NCBI RefSeq assembly: GCF_000564855.1
Contig: NZ_AYXG01000081.1
Span: forward strand, 1 to 64,000
DNA: 64,000 bases
Reading direction: 5' to 3'
Origin: Actinokineospora spheciospongiae
GTDB lineage: Bacteria > Actinomycetota > Actinomycetes > Mycobacteriales > Pseudonocardiaceae
Shown: one piece after another, positions 9,301-16,516 of the stretch
Layout of the letters: each line of letters opens with the position of its first letter
Numbering within the stretch: position 1 is the stretch's first letter
Translations under genes and position numbers: made by a program
Notes under the pieces: model-generated
Seen by the model: the letters and a program-made list of their open reading frames with translations, nothing else
Told to the model about the DNA's origin: nothing
The model's database searches: none

Positions 9301-9582
9301 GACTGGAACGACAACCAGTGGCTGACCGTCGACCTGGGCTCGACCCGGTCGGTGTCGCGGGCGGTGCTCAAGTGGGAGGCCTCCTACGGCAAGTCCTACC
9401 GCATCCAGGTGTCGACCGACGGCACGTCCTGGCGCGACGCGTGGTCGACGACGGCGGGTGACGGCGGGACCGACGTCGCCGCGTTCGCCGCCACCGACGC
9501 CCGGTACGTGCGGATGCAGGGCGTGTCCCGGGGCACCCGGTACGGGTACTCGCTGTACGAGTTCGAGGTCTACGCGAAGTAA
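6340..9582 (+). CDS. Secreted penicillin acylase family protein with C-terminal F5/8 type C domain
   Basis: A 1080-residue exported N-terminal nucleophile hydrolase. A signal peptide spans about residues 1-30 (MGRRSR followed by an Ala/Val-rich core). An alpha-subunit region carries the early motif ATGVPHIYG. The probable autoprocessing site lies before Ser420 in HGMSNALLVSG, which would become the beta-subunit N-terminal nucleophile. Residues about 955-1080 form a discoidin-like F5/8 C domain (NLSAGATATASS, GTRWASDW, YVRMQG), likely binding carbohydrate. The ATG at 6340 is preferred over a TTG two codons earlier because of GAGAGGGG spacing. Related enzymes hydrolyse amides such as acyl-homoserine lactones, aculeacin or beta-lactams. 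The substrate here is unknown. Confidence 0.9.
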   Translation: MGRRSRYLTGAVAAVAVTAAAVVAVQGSAAGEQAPLPPRGAGFAQGDYCLGQCGDIVPPGQNGSATVAEILANKAFGTRPKHFDDQIGKYDALAQGYGGLTTEKINAFFNDSSFGVAPDQVESTKKPRADVTIIRDKATGVPHIYGTTRSGTTFGAGYAAAQDRLFLMDVLRRVGRGQLTPFAGGAASNQSLEQGFFADAPYTEEELQRQVDEAAAASPRGQVAIADARSYLDGVNQYITEAYNGRYFPGEYVLLGHIDAITNRGKIEPFKLTDLAVIASVIGSQFGGGGGGEVQSAIAKLALQERYGVVEGERVWQTMRSEDDPEHIQTIHNGQNFPYAKRPANPQGEALPDKGSVTPQPLVFDRAGAATPATASKDVAKPTGASPTTRDGKPNLEAARGALDDGVLPGNLLSDKHGMSNALLVSGAHTKSGNPVAVFGPQTGYFAPQMLMLQELQGPGISARGASFAGISFYVLLGRGQDYSWSATSSGQDITDTYAVDLCSTDGSPVTKDSNSYMLRGVCTPMEVVERKNAWTTSIGSTTPAGSYTLRSYRTKYGPVASRATVGGKPVAYTTLRSTYQHELDTVIGFQEFNDPDAITSAADFQRAASHVTYNFNWFYADSKDIAYYNSGLQPVRQANVDPGMPVRANAGFDWVNWDPATNRADYVPAEAHPNVVNQDYLISWNNGQAPGTASSGLDRQSVHRGDLLDARVKKLISNGGQVDRVNLVQAMAEAALVDLRAEKVLPEVFRVIGDGDADTAAAVAELKQWVASGGKRTATAQGSKTYANANAIKVLDAWWPLLVKGEFQPGLGEAAYTELTRRQKVDETPSYNNSHRGSAFQGGWWGFVHKDLRAVLGDNVQAPLGKRFCGDGDLARCRQVLLDTLKQAAATPATQVYPGDGNCAAGDQWCADSIIHSALGGITQDTIGWQNRPTFQQVVEFPAHRGDQVANLSAGATATASSYERGLFNSPPRNAVDGNTGTRWASDWNDNQWLTVDLGSTRSVSRAVLKWEASYGKSYRIQVSTDGTSWRDAWSTTAGDGGTDVAAFAATDARYVRMQGVSRGTRYGYSLYEFEVYAK

Positions 9583-9595
9583 CCACAGCACGCGA

Positions 9596-9631
9596 GAAGA
9601 CCGGGGTCTCCACACGGAGGCCCCGGTCTTC
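9596..9631. terminator. Bidirectional terminator
   Basis: A 16-bp stem (9596-9611 with 9616-9631, one G-T pair) with an ACAC loop lies between the convergent penicillin-acylase-family gene and the nitroreductase gene. It can serve both strands. Confidence 0.85.
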
Positions 9632-9643
9632 GTCGTCGGGGCG

Positions 9644-10078
9644 TCAGGACTTGGGGTCGAGGACGAACACGGGGATCTGGCGGTCGGTCTTCGTCTGGTA
9701 CTCGGCGTAGGACGGGAACGCCGCGACCGCGCGCTCCCACCACTGCGCGCGCTCCTCGCCGTCGACCTCGCGGGCGGCGTACTCCTTGGTCACCGTGCCG
9801 TCCTGGAGCGTGAACTCCGGGTGCGCCTTGATGTTGTGGTACCAGACGGGGTGCTCTTCGGCGCCGCCCTTGGAGGCGACCACGGCGTAGCGGCCCTCGT
9901 GCTCCACCCGCATCACCGGGGTGTAACGCAGCCTGCCGGACTTCGCGCCGCGCAAGGTCAGCAGCACGATCGGCGACCCGAGGACCTGCAGGCCCTCCGT
10001 CGTCCCGGTCTCGAGGATCTGCTTCGTCTGGTCCTGGACCCAGGGCGTCGGGCTGAACTCGGCGGTGTTTTCGACCAT
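9644..10078 (-). CDS. Nitroreductase/quinone reductase family protein (deazaflavin-dependent, DDN-like)
   Basis: A 144-residue split-barrel protein of the F420-dependent nitroreductase family. Family signs are [34 protein letters not shown] and the [13 protein letters not shown] block. Known relatives use reduced F420 (sometimes FMN or heme) to reduce quinones or nitro compounds. The gene starts 28 nt after the TetR gene on the same strand, so it is probably the target of that regulator. The physiological substrate is unknown. Confidence 0.88.
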   Translation of the reverse strand: MVENTAEFSPTPWVQDQTKQILETGTTEGLQVLGSPIVLLTLRGAKSGRLRYTPVMRVEHEGRYAVVASKGGAEEHPVWYHNIKAHPEFTLQDGTVTKEYAAREVDGEERAQWWERAVAAFPSYAEYQTKTDRQIPVFVLDPKS

Positions 10079-10106
10079 GCCGGGGTCAACCCGGCACGGG
10101 GAGTCA

Positions 10107-10679
10107 CTATTCCGCCGGGGGCCAGTTGCGCAGCAGCGCGTCGAGGGCGTCGAGGATGCGGGGCCAGCTCTGCGCCGCGTCGGGGGCGCTGTGGTCGAAC
10201 GAACCCGCCGCGTCCAGGCTGGCGAAGCCGTGGAAGACGCTACCCAGGAGCCGGACCGCGTGGGTGCGGTCCGGCTCGGGCAGGTCGTAGCCGCGCAGGA
10301 TGGCCCGCGTGAGCTGTGAGTGCTTGCCGCCCGCGCTGGCGGCGGCCGTCTCCGGGTCGAGCCGAAGCCGGGTCGCGGCGTAGCGGCCGGGGTGTTCGCG
10401 GGCGTAGTCGCGGTAGGTGTTCGCCAGCGCCGTCAGGGCGTCCTTGCCCGCCCGGCCCGCCACCGAGTCCGACGCCCGGTCGGCGAGTTCGGCCAGGGCG
10501 AGCAGGGCGATCCTGGTCTTGAGGTCGTGCGAGCCCTTGACGTGCGAGTACAGGCTGGCCACCTTGACGTCGAACCGCCGGGCCAGCGCCGAGACGGTGA
10601 CCTGCTCGAAGCCGACCTCGTCGGCCAGCTCCGCCCCCGCCAGGGTCACCCGTTCCGTGGTCAGTCCCGCCCGTGCCAT
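10107..10679 (-). CDS. TetR family transcriptional regulator (WHG-domain type)
   Basis: A 190-residue repressor with an N-terminal helix-turn-helix ([23 protein letters not shown], about residues 27-50) and an alpha-helical ligand domain of the WHG/TetR_C_33 kind. The start [11 protein letters not shown] at 10679 is preferred because GGGGG lies just upstream; the frame could open seven codons earlier. It is cotranscribed with the nitroreductase gene and divergent from the FBP-domain gene. A 21-bp palindrome upstream may be its operator. Confidence 0.85.
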   Translation of the reverse strand: MARAGLTTERVTLAGAELADEVGFEQVTVSALARRFDVKVASLYSHVKGSHDLKTRIALLALAELADRASDSVAGRAGKDALTALANTYRDYAREHPGRYAATRLRLDPETAAASAGGKHSQLTRAILRGYDLPEPDRTHAVRLLGSVFHGFASLDAAGSFDHSAPDAAQSWPRILDALDALLRNWPPAE

Positions 10680-10714
10680 AACCCCCAGCCTACTTGCCAT
10701 CGCCCGTTAATGAT

Positions 10715-10735
10715 TTGCCTAAACCTTATAGGCAA
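10715..10735. promoter_or_regulatory. Candidate TetR operator TTGCCTA-N7-TAGGCAA
   Basis: Perfect 7-bp arms at 10715-10721 and 10729-10735 in the region between the divergent TetR gene and the FBP-domain gene. The position suits autorepression and control of both transcripts. This is an inference; binding is untested. Confidence 0.5.
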
Positions 10736-10741
10736 CTTAGC

Positions 10742-11239
10742 GTGCTTCCTGTGAAGCCGCTGACCGAGACCGAGATCCGTGCCGCCTTCGTGAACTGCTC
10801 CAAGGGCGAGGCGAAGCGCCTGCCCGTGCCCCACGACCTGCGCGAACAGCCCTGGGACGACCTGGACTACCTGGGCTGGCGCGACCCTCGGTCCCCTGTC
10901 CGCGCCTACCTCGTCGCCGAACTGGACGGCCGCACCCAGGCCCTCGCGCTGCGCTGCCCCAGCTCCACCGGCCAAACCCGCCGCACCATGTGCTCGATGT
11001 GCCTGACCTCCCCGGTCAGCGGCGTCTCGCTGATGGTCGCGCCGAAGGCTGGTGCGGCCGGGAAGCAGGGCAACTCGGTGGGCACGTACGTGTGCAGCGA
11101 CCTCGCCTGCTCGCTGTACCTGCGGGGGTTGAAGGACGCGGGTCCGGGGGCGCGGCTGAACGAGTCGATCGCGGTCGAGGCGAAGGTCGAGCGGACCGTG
11201 GCGAACCTGGCCGCGTTCCTGGCCAAGGTGACCGGGTGA
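10742..11239 (+). CDS. FBP-type treble-clef zinc-finger protein
   Basis: A 165-residue protein matching the elongation-factor-G-binding (FusB/FBP) C-terminal zinc-finger family. The opening PLTETEIRAAFVNCSKGEAKRL is characteristic. Two Cys pairs, MCSMC and VCSDLAC, would bind a structural zinc. FusB-type relatives bind EF-G on the ribosome and can free it from fusidic acid, but many actinobacterial members are uncharacterised. The start is uncertain: GTG 10742 or GTG 10751, neither with a strong Shine-Dalgarno, so it may be nearly leaderless. It is divergent from the TetR gene. Confidence 0.78.
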   Translation: MLPVKPLTETEIRAAFVNCSKGEAKRLPVPHDLREQPWDDLDYLGWRDPRSPVRAYLVAELDGRTQALALRCPSSTGQTRRTMCSMCLTSPVSGVSLMVAPKAGAAGKQGNSVGTYVCSDLACSLYLRGLKDAGPGARLNESIAVEAKVERTVANLAAFLAKVTG

Positions 11240-11265
11240 CCCCGCCCCGACCGTGATCGGGCGGA

Positions 11266-11688
11266 TCAGTTGAAGAACCGGCCGAGCAGGCCCTGGGCGG
11301 CCGCGCCGGGGTCCGACACCGCCTCCTGCGCCTGGCCGAGGAAGCCCTGCCCGGACTGCACCGCGCCCTCGGCCTGCTCGGTGGCCGCGCCCGCGAACCC
11401 GGACGCCTGCTCGGTCGCGCTCCCCGCGAACTCGGTGGCCTGGTCAGTCGCGGTCCCGGCGAACTCGGACGCCTGATCCGTCGCGGTGCCCGCGAAATCG
11501 GTCGCCTGGTCCGTCGCGGTGCCCGCGAACCCGGTCGCCTGGTCGGTCGCGGCACCGGCGAACTCCTGGGCCTGGCCGGTGGCGCCCGAGACCGCGTCGG
11601 TGGCGCCGCCCGCCAGGTCGGTGGCCTGGCCGGTGGCGTCACCGATGATCTGCGTGGCCTTGTCCTTGATCATGTCGAAGAAGCTCAT
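11266..11688 (-). CDS. LEA-like alanine/threonine repeat protein
   Basis: A 140-residue low-complexity protein built from an 11-residue repeat (pattern FAGTATDQATD) occurring about six times in tandem, with flanking degenerate copies. The repeats resemble group 3 late-embryogenesis-abundant proteins and would form an amphipathic helix or a disordered chain. The N-terminus MSFFDMIKDKATQII and the C-terminus GLLGRFFN are the only non-repetitive parts. Stress or desiccation protection is an inference from composition only. GAGAGGA precedes the ATG. It is divergent from the MetQ-type gene. Confidence 0.75.
   Translation of the reverse strand: MSFFDMIKDKATQIIGDATGQATDLAGGATDAVSGATGQAQEFAGAATDQATGFAGTATDQATDFAGTATDQASEFAGTATDQATEFAGSATEQASGFAGAATEQAEGAVQSGQGFLGQAQEAVSDPGAAAQGLLGRFFN
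11371..11568. repeat. Six tandem 33-bp units inside the LEA-like gene
   Basis: Units start at 11371, 11404, 11437, 11470, 11503 and 11536, each beginning CGCCTG or GGCCTG followed by a GTCGCGG-type block. They encode the 11-residue repeat and differ at a few positions, consistent with unequal crossing-over followed by drift. Confidence 0.85.
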
Positions 11689-11834
11689 CGGGTCCTCTCG
11701 TCGGGGTCGCTGTCACCCCCCTCAACGCACGAACTGTCCGTTTTGTCCCCATGCGTTCCGGCCTCGCCGATCCGCTGCGCCCGACCGACCACCCGGGGCT
11801 CCACAGTGGCCACTCCGGCAGCGCCGCCTATCAC

Positions 11835-11938
11835 GGGTGGCACCGGGAACGCCAATCGGCTCGCTCTGCGGAACGGTTTGGTCGCCGCGCGGCGGCTGCC
11901 GCAGGGTGTCCTCCGGCGGTGGACCACCGCCGGAGGAC
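11835..11938 (+). promoter_or_regulatory. Structured leader with T-box-like motif and SD-sequestering hairpin
   Basis: GGGTGGCACCG at 11835-11845 matches the conserved T-box core GGGUGGNACCG. Downstream, a perfect 13-bp inverted repeat (11908-11920 with 11926-11938) buries the GGAGGA Shine-Dalgarno of the MetQ-type gene, which starts at 11950. Another pairing option (CTGCGG near 11866 with CCGCAG near 11900) lies between. This looks like translational control of the importer. I could not recognise a full stem I or a SAM riboswitch core, so the class is uncertain. Confidence 0.45.
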
Positions 11939-11949
11939 GAGAGGGTGTC

Positions 11950-12885
11950 ATGGCTGAGGAAACGGGTTCCGGGTTGGTGCTGCCACCGCGGCCCCAGCGG
12001 AACCGGGGTGTGCTCATCGGTGCCGCGGTGCTGGTCGTGGTCGTCGTCGTGGGTCTGGTGGTGTACCTCACCCGGGGCGGGGACGAACCGGCGGCGGGCC
12101 GGACGGTGCGGATCGGCACGACCGAGGCGGGGTCGCCGTACTGGGCGACGTTCAAGCAGTTGGCCGCCGAGCGCGGGATCACCCTGGAGGTGGTCAACTT
12201 CAGCGACTACACCCAGGCGAACCCGGCGCTGGCGCAGGGGCAGATCGACCTGAACCTGTTCCAGCACCTGCTGTTCCTGGCGAACTACGACGTCGCCAAC
12301 GACGCGGACCTGACGCCGATCGCGTCGACCTACGTGGTGCCGCTGTCGCTGTACTCGAAGAAGCACGCCGCGGTGACCGACATCCCGCAGGGCGGCTCGG
12401 TGGCCATCCCGAACGACCCGACCAACCAGGCGCGGGCGCTGCTGGTGCTCCAGAAGGCCGGGCTGGTCGTGCTCAAGGGCGGCGGCACGGTGCTGTCGAC
12501 CCCCGCGGAGATCGACACCGCCGCCTCCAGGGTGACCGTGACCCCGGTCGACGCGGCGCAGACGGTCAACGCCCTGACCAGCGTGGACGGCGCGGTCGTG
12601 AACAACAACTTCGCCCTCAACGGCGGCCTCGACCCGTCCAAGGCGCTGTTCGGCGACGACCCGAAGGACCCGACCGCCGAGCCCTACATCAACGCGATCG
12701 TGGCCCGCGACGCCGACAAGGACGACCCGACCTACGCCGAGGTCGCCCGGATCTACAAGGACAAGCGCGTCGCCGAGCAGGTGCAGGCGGAGTCCAAGGG
12801 CACGTCGGTGCTGGTGGACCGGCCGGTGGCGGACCTGCGGGCGATCCTGGCCCGGCTGTCCGAGACCATCCGCGCGAAGAAGTGA
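11950..12885 (+). CDS. metQ: Methionine-type ABC transporter binding protein (NlpA/MetQ family), membrane-anchored
   Basis: A 311-residue solute-binding protein of the NlpA/MetQ family: VRIGTTEAGSPYWATFK, then the typical ALAQGQIDLNLFQHLLFLANY and AVVNNNFA segments. It should deliver methionine or a related compound to the MetN-MetI complex encoded by the next two genes. Unlike most relatives it has no lipobox Cys. Instead, residues about 20-40 form one Val-rich transmembrane segment after NRGV, so it is probably anchored as a membrane protein. The ATG at 11950 follows GGAGGA, which can be hidden in a hairpin. The stop overlaps the metN start. Confidence 0.85.
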   Translation: MAEETGSGLVLPPRPQRNRGVLIGAAVLVVVVVVGLVVYLTRGGDEPAAGRTVRIGTTEAGSPYWATFKQLAAERGITLEVVNFSDYTQANPALAQGQIDLNLFQHLLFLANYDVANDADLTPIASTYVVPLSLYSKKHAAVTDIPQGGSVAIPNDPTNQARALLVLQKAGLVVLKGGGTVLSTPAEIDTAASRVTVTPVDAAQTVNALTSVDGAVVNNNFALNGGLDPSKALFGDDPKDPTAEPYINAIVARDADKDDPTYAEVARIYKDKRVAEQVQAESKGTSVLVDRPVADLRAILARLSETIRAKK

Positions 12886-13889
12886 GCCCGCTGATCGAAT
12901 TCCGCGGCGTCACCAAGTCCTTCGGCGGCCCCCCGGTCCTCGACGGGATCGACCTGACCGTCGAGGCGGGCGAGGTGTTCGCGGTCATCGGGCACTCCGG
13001 GGCGGGCAAGAGCACGCTGGTGCGGCTGGTCAACGCCCTGGAGAAGGTGACGTCCGGGTCGGTGCTGGTCGACGGCGTGGACCTCACCACGCTGTCCGAA
13101 CGCGGGCTGCGGGAGGTGCGGCTGGGCATCGGCATGGTGTTCCAGCAGTTCAACCTGCTGCGCTCGCGCACGGTCTTCGGCAATATCGCCTACCCGCTGC
13201 GGGTGGCGGGCTGGGCCAAGGCGGACCGGGAGCGGCGGGTCACCGAGCTGCTGCACTTCGTCGGCCTCGCCGACAAGGCGTGGCAGTACCCCGACCAGCT
13301 CTCCGGCGGGCAGAAGCAGCGGGTCGGTATCGCCAGGGCGCTGGCCACCAACCCGCGCGTCCTGCTCGCCGACGAGGCGACCTCCGCGCTCGACCCGGAG
13401 ACCACCGCGGAGGTGCTGCGCCTGCTCAAGCGGGTGAACACCGAGTTCGGGGTGACCATCGTGGTGATCACCCACGAGATGGAGGTGGTCCGCGAGATCG
13501 CCGACCGGGTCGCGGTCCTGGAGTCCGGCCGGGTGGTCGAGCACGGCACCCTGCACGAGGTCTTCACCGCCCCGAGGGAGCGCACCACCAAGCGGTTCGT
13601 GGAGACCGTGCTGCGCGCCCGCCCGGACGCCGACGGCCTGGCCCAACTCCGGGAGCGCCACCCCGGCACGCTGGTCACCGCCCAGGTCCGCGACGGCAGC
13701 CGGGTCGGCGCCGTGCTGTCGGACGCCGGGCGGCACGGGGTGCGGTTCGAGGTGGTGCACGGCGGCGTCAAGGAGCTGGGCGCGGCGTCGTTCGGCAGCC
13801 TGACGCTGGAGCTGGTGGGGGCGGACGCCGGGGTCGTGGCGGTGGTCGCCGGGTTGCGCGCGGTCACCGAGGTCGAGGAGCTGGGCTGA
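12882..13889 (+). CDS. metN: Methionine-type ABC transporter ATPase
   Basis: A 335-residue ATPase with Walker A GHSGAGKST, signature QLSGGQKQRV, Walker B VLLADEATSALDP and switch His in VVITHEMEVV. The region after about residue 245 resembles the C-terminal NIL (ACT-like) domain through which MetN is inhibited by methionine. It starts at GTG in a 4-base overlap with metQ and overlaps metI in the same way, so all three genes are coupled. Confidence 0.9.
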   Translation: MSPLIEFRGVTKSFGGPPVLDGIDLTVEAGEVFAVIGHSGAGKSTLVRLVNALEKVTSGSVLVDGVDLTTLSERGLREVRLGIGMVFQQFNLLRSRTVFGNIAYPLRVAGWAKADRERRVTELLHFVGLADKAWQYPDQLSGGQKQRVGIARALATNPRVLLADEATSALDPETTAEVLRLLKRVNTEFGVTIVVITHEMEVVREIADRVAVLESGRVVEHGTLHEVFTAPRERTTKRFVETVLRARPDADGLAQLRERHPGTLVTAQVRDGSRVGAVLSDAGRHGVRFEVVHGGVKELGAASFGSLTLELVGADAGVVAVVAGLRAVTEVEELG

Positions 13890-14554
13890 TGGCGACGGAT
13901 TGGAACACCCTCTGGCCGGTCCTGCTGGACTCGGTGGGGCAGACGCTGTGGATGGTCGCGGCCACGCTGGTGGTCGGCGGTTTCCTCGGGTTGCTGCTGG
14001 GCATCGCGCTCTACATCACCCGGGCGGGCGGGATCGTGCCGAACCGGGTGGTGCACACGGTGCTCAACGTGGTGGTCAACATCGTGCGGCCGATCCCGTT
14101 CATCATCTTCATCACCGCGATCGGCCCGGTCACCATCGCGGTGGTCGGCACCCAGCTCGGCACCGGGGCGGCCACGTTCGCGCTGATCGCCGCGGCCACC
14201 TTCGGCATCTCCCGCATCGTCGAGCAGAACCTGGTCACCATCGACCCCGGCGTCATCGAGGCGGCCAGGGCGATGGGCGCCTCCCCGTGGCGGATCGTCA
14301 CCACGCTGCTGGTGCCGGAGGCGCTGGGCCCGCTCATCCTGGGCTACACGTTCGTCTTCGTCGCCGTGGTCGACATGTCCGCGGTGGCGGGCGCCATCGG
14401 CGGCGGTGGCCTGGGCGACTTCGCCATCGTGTACGGCTACCAGCGGTTCGACTGGGCGGTGACCGGCGTGGCGGTGGCGATCATCGTGGTGCTGGTGCAG
14501 GTCGCCCAGTTCACCGGCAACCGCCTCGCCCGCCGCGTCCTGCGGCGCGGCTGA
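13889..14554 (+). CDS. metI: Methionine-type ABC transporter permease
   Basis: A 221-residue inner-membrane permease with five or six hydrophobic segments and the EAA loop EAARAMGASPWRIVTTLLVPEAL that contacts the ATPase. The segments VNIVRPIPFIIFITAIGP and SAVAGAIGGGGLGDFAI are typical of MetI. The ATG overlaps the metN stop by one base. It is the last gene of the importer operon, followed by a hairpin terminator. Confidence 0.9.
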   Translation: MATDWNTLWPVLLDSVGQTLWMVAATLVVGGFLGLLLGIALYITRAGGIVPNRVVHTVLNVVVNIVRPIPFIIFITAIGPVTIAVVGTQLGTGAATFALIAAATFGISRIVEQNLVTIDPGVIEAARAMGASPWRIVTTLLVPEALGPLILGYTFVFVAVVDMSAVAGAIGGGGLGDFAIVYGYQRFDWAVTGVAVAIIVVLVQVAQFTGNRLARRVLRRG

Positions 14555-14565
14555 CCCCGCCCGGG

Positions 14566-14591
14566 GGCGCCGCCGGACCTCCGGTGGCGCC
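14566..14591. terminator. Terminator between metI and the GH43 gene
   Basis: An 11-bp stem (14566-14576 with 14581-14591, one G-T pair) with an ACCT loop sits between two convergent genes and can work in both directions. Confidence 0.75.
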
Positions 14592-14599
14592 TCCGGCGC

Positions 14600-15685
14600 C
14601 TACTCGAAGAACTTCAAGCCCCAGCCGGTGTCGGCGGTGGGCCCGGGCACGTTCGCCCGCCGGTAGGTGGTGCCACCCCACCAGCAGAAGCTGCCGCTGT
14701 ACCACTGGCGGTTGTCCCAGGTGTACGGGGTGCCCTTGGGGACGGCGTGGAACACCAGCGGGAACCGGGGTCCGGCAGGCGGGCTGGTGGCGATGTCACC
14801 GTCGAGGAGGACGAAGGTGTGGTGCCCGGGGCCGTTGACCGAGAGCGTGGGGTCCCAGCCGGACATCATGGTGGCCCGGTTGGAACCGAAGAGGCACCCA
14901 TTGGACTTGTACCAGTCCCAGACGTAGGTGGGGTCACCGCCCGCGCGCAGGCGCAGGTCCGCGAGGCAGTACTGGTCGCTCCAACTCCCGTTGGCGGAGT
15001 AGACGATGTGCAGTTGGCCGTTGGGGTCCTTGATGGCCTCGGGGGACTCGTTGATGAACGGGTTGCCCACCACGCGCTCCCACGGCTCACGCGGCTGGGA
15101 GATGACGTGGCGGTCACCGACCGGGGTGAACGGGTCGGACATGCGGGCCAGGTAGAGGTTCTGCTCGACGTTGGTGGTGCCCTCCCACCCGGACCAGACG
15201 AAGTAGCGCTGCCCCGCGAAGACGAACATCGTGCCGTCGATGGCCCACCGGTCCCCCGGCAGGGCGAGCCGCCGGTGCGTCGAGTAGCCGCTGTCCGGGG
15301 AAGCTGAACTGATGGCGTACATGCGGTGCGCGGCGTCGTTGCCCGCGGAGAAGTAGATGTAGTAGCGGCCACCGTCGTGCACGATCTCCGGCGCCCACAC
15401 CGAACCCAGGTTCCCGGTGTCGGCCCAGACCTGGCGCGCGGGAGCCCCGGCGAGCGCGTCGGGCGAGGGGGCCTGGCGGACCTGGATGGTGCCCGCCGCC
15501 GACTGCACCGAGATGTAGGTACCGCCGACGCGGATCACGCTTGGATCGGCGGCGCGCAACCCGATCTGCCCCCGCGTGGACCACGCCGGGTCCGGTTCGG
15601 CGGCGGCGACGGGGCTCAGCAGCACAGCGGCGGTCAGGACCAGGGCGGCTGCGATGGTGTGCAGGAAGGGGTGAACGGGGCGCAC
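14600..15685 (-). CDS. Secreted glycoside hydrolase family 43 protein
   Basis: A 361-residue five-bladed beta-propeller enzyme, exported by a signal peptide (VRPVHPFLHTIAAALVLTAA, cleavage near AAAEPDP). The three family 43 acidic residues are visible: Asp in LRAADPSVI (base), Asp in WAIDGTMF (pKa modulator) and Glu in FINESPEAI (acid). Relatives release arabinose or xylose units from plant polysaccharides, but the specificity is not readable here. I prefer the GTG at 15685 because GGAGGA is six bases upstream; a GTG two codons earlier abuts that box. It is probably transcribed alone. Confidence 0.85.
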   Translation of the reverse strand: MRPVHPFLHTIAAALVLTAAVLLSPVAAAEPDPAWSTRGQIGLRAADPSVIRVGGTYISVQSAAGTIQVRQAPSPDALAGAPARQVWADTGNLGSVWAPEIVHDGGRYYIYFSAGNDAAHRMYAISSASPDSGYSTHRRLALPGDRWAIDGTMFVFAGQRYFVWSGWEGTTNVEQNLYLARMSDPFTPVGDRHVISQPREPWERVVGNPFINESPEAIKDPNGQLHIVYSANGSWSDQYCLADLRLRAGGDPTYVWDWYKSNGCLFGSNRATMMSGWDPTLSVNGPGHHTFVLLDGDIATSPPAGPRFPLVFHAVPKGTPYTWDNRQWYSGSFCWWGGTTYRRANVPGPTADTGWGLKFFE

Positions 15686-15876
15686 GGGCACTCCTCCGGA
15701 TCGCCGGAAAGCCGTTGTCCCTGCGGCTCTGTGCACCGAAAGTAACACCCCATGTCCGCGTGGAGAAAGGTTTCCACCTGGCTGATCCCCTGGTCAACCA
15801 AACTTCTCGACCACCACGAGACCGGTGGCAGAACACAGCTCCCGCCCAGGACCCGACGATCCGGATCAGGAGCAGG

Positions 15877-16434
15877 TCACTCCAGGGCGCGCAGCACCGC
15901 CGCCGCGGCCTCGATGCAGTCGGCGAGAGCGGGCGGGTCCTCCGCCGAGACCCAGTGGGCGAACGCGACCTGGAATACCGCCACAGCACTGTGCGCGGCA
16001 AGACTGGCCGCGGGCTCGGCGACCCCCCGGGCCCGCAGCGCGTCCGCCGTCGCGGTGACCATCCCGGCCAGCTTGAGCAGTTCGCGCTCCCGCAGGCCCG
16101 GGTTGACCTCGATGATCCGGGAGCGGCGGGCGGCGTGCTCGTGCCGGTCCGCCAGCAGGTCACCCCCGGCGACCACGCCGACCAGCGCCGCGCTGAGCGG
16201 GGGGAGGTCGGCCGGGGCGGCCTCGATCGCCTCGCGGGTCACCCGGTCCATGGCGCCCGTGCTGTCGAAGAGCACTTCGCGCTTGTCGGTGAAGTGGCGG
16301 AAGAAGGTCCGCTCGGTCACCCCGGCCCGCTCGGCGATGTGACCCGCGGTGGTCTGCTCGAAGCCGCGCTCGCCGAACAGCTCCACCGCGGCGCGGATCA
16401 TCCGCCCGCGCGCGTCCGGCTCCCAGCGACCCAT
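15877..16434 (-). CDS. TetR family transcriptional regulator
   Basis: A 185-residue repressor. The N-terminal helix-turn-helix is TTAGHIAERAGVTERTFFRHFTDKREVLF (about residues 28-56), followed by a helical ligand-binding domain. It is divergent from an atypical SDR gene, and a near-perfect 16-bp inverted repeat lies between them, so it probably represses that gene and itself. The start MGRWEPDARGRM at 16434 is chosen by family length; the frame extends 11 codons further upstream into the operator. Confidence 0.87.
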   Translation of the reverse strand: MGRWEPDARGRMIRAAVELFGERGFEQTTAGHIAERAGVTERTFFRHFTDKREVLFDSTGAMDRVTREAIEAAPADLPPLSAALVGVVAGGDLLADRHEHAARRSRIIEVNPGLRERELLKLAGMVTATADALRARGVAEPAASLAAHSAVAVFQVAFAHWVSAEDPPALADCIEAAAAVLRALE

Positions 16435-16450
16435 GCCGCCGAGTGTAGTG

Positions 16451-16499
16451 ATGACAGCGACTGACAAGCGGTGCTAGTGTCGATGTCAGTCACTGTCAT
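16451..16499. promoter_or_regulatory. Candidate TetR operator, long inverted repeat
   Basis: A 16-bp arm at 16451-16466 pairs with 16484-16499 at 15 of 16 positions (sequence type ATGACAGYGACTGACA), separated by 17 bp. The repeat covers the likely promoters of both the divergent TetR and SDR genes. Each arm also contains a smaller TGACAG/CTGTCA-type half site. Confidence 0.6.
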
Positions 16500-16516
16500 C
16501 CTCGGGAGGACCCCCC

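Noticed and set aside
6304-9615. Long open frame (about 1100 codons) on the minus strand across the penicillin-acylase gene
   Set aside because: It is fully antisense to a gene with clear signal peptide and catalytic motifs. Its product is Arg/Gly/Val-rich without domains, a typical GC-rich shadow frame.
11700-11950. SAM-I/SAM-IV riboswitch upstream of metQ
   Set aside because: The GGCAACC core and expected flanking helices of SAM riboswitches are not found. Only a T-box-like core and an SD-hiding hairpin are visible.
15765-15774. GAAAGGTTTC palindrome upstream of the GH43 gene as a LacI-type operator
   Set aside because: Arms are only four bases long and do not extend symmetrically, so it is too weak to annotate.
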